This document shows positions 14,548 through 14,559 of a stretch of DNA of 14,559 nucleotides, one piece after another. The position numbers and the translations under genes are program-made. Position 1 is the first letter of the stretch. Each line of letters begins with the position of its first letter. The notes beneath the pieces are model-generated. The model was not told the origin of the DNA. It worked only from the letters and a program-made list of their open reading frames with translations, and made no database searches. The DNA is taken from contig USNJ01000032.1 in NCBI GenBank assembly GCA_900556055.1, forward strand, positions 1-14,559, in the 5' to 3' direction. Source of the stretch: an uncultured Ruminococcus sp. (GTDB taxonomy: Bacteria; Bacillota; Clostridia; Oscillospirales; Ruminococcaceae).

Positions 14548-14559
14548 GTGGCTGATACT
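14548..14559 (+). CDS. Probable start of a gene cut by the right edge (GTG start)
   Basis: AAAAAGGGGG (14531-14540) is followed 7 bases later by GTG at 14548 reading Met-Ala-Asp-Thr to the edge. An overlapping GTG at 14546 reads Met-Trp-Leu-Ile. The placement after a strong promoter and ribosome site supports a gene, but four codons do not allow any functional call. Confidence 0.35.

Overview
The window looks like a chromosomal segment of a low-to-mid GC Gram-positive anaerobe of the Clostridia, most likely a Ruminococcus-type gut or rumen organism. This is inferred from strong AGGAGG-type ribosome sites, consensus sigma-A promoters, Firmicutes-type TerD proteins, a RelQ-type alarmone synthetase, and a secreted protein with a Pro-Asp linker and an Ig-like (Big_2) domain. 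No rRNA, tRNA, transposase or CRISPR array was seen.

Left part, minus strand (1-4850). In transcription order: a secreted, membrane-anchored multidomain surface protein (4767-2287) with its own promoter and a textbook terminator; a DUF815-type AAA+ ATPase (2096-918) with its own strong promoter and an unusual hairpin between ribosome site and start codon; a nested inverted repeat (804-900) that probably terminates it; and a small alarmone synthetase (RelA/SpoT domain) that runs off the left edge.

Right part, plus strand (4956-14290). This is a Ter-type stress island in three promoter-led units. Unit 1: a TerY-like von Willebrand A protein, a PP2C-like phosphatase and an atypical protein kinase with a zinc ribbon and an FHA-like tail (the 'TerY-P triad', also seen as yegL/yegK/yegI in E. 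coli). Unit 2: a PMCA-type Ca2+ P-type ATPase and a TerD protein, closed by a GC-rich hairpin. Unit 3: an AIM24-family protein and two more TerD paralogs, closed by a strong terminator. TerD proteins bind Ca2+ and the ATPase should move Ca2+, so the island reads as a phospho-regulated Ca2+/envelope-stress module. No TerC, TerA or TerB is present in the window.

The 360-bp gap between units 2 and 3 carries short imperfect repeats of unusual composition and a 14-bp inverted repeat sitting on the promoter of unit 3. After 14290 there is about 190 bp with no gene, then a strong promoter and the probable first codons of another gene cut by the right edge.

All functions are assigned from motifs read by eye; no searches or folding calculations were run.
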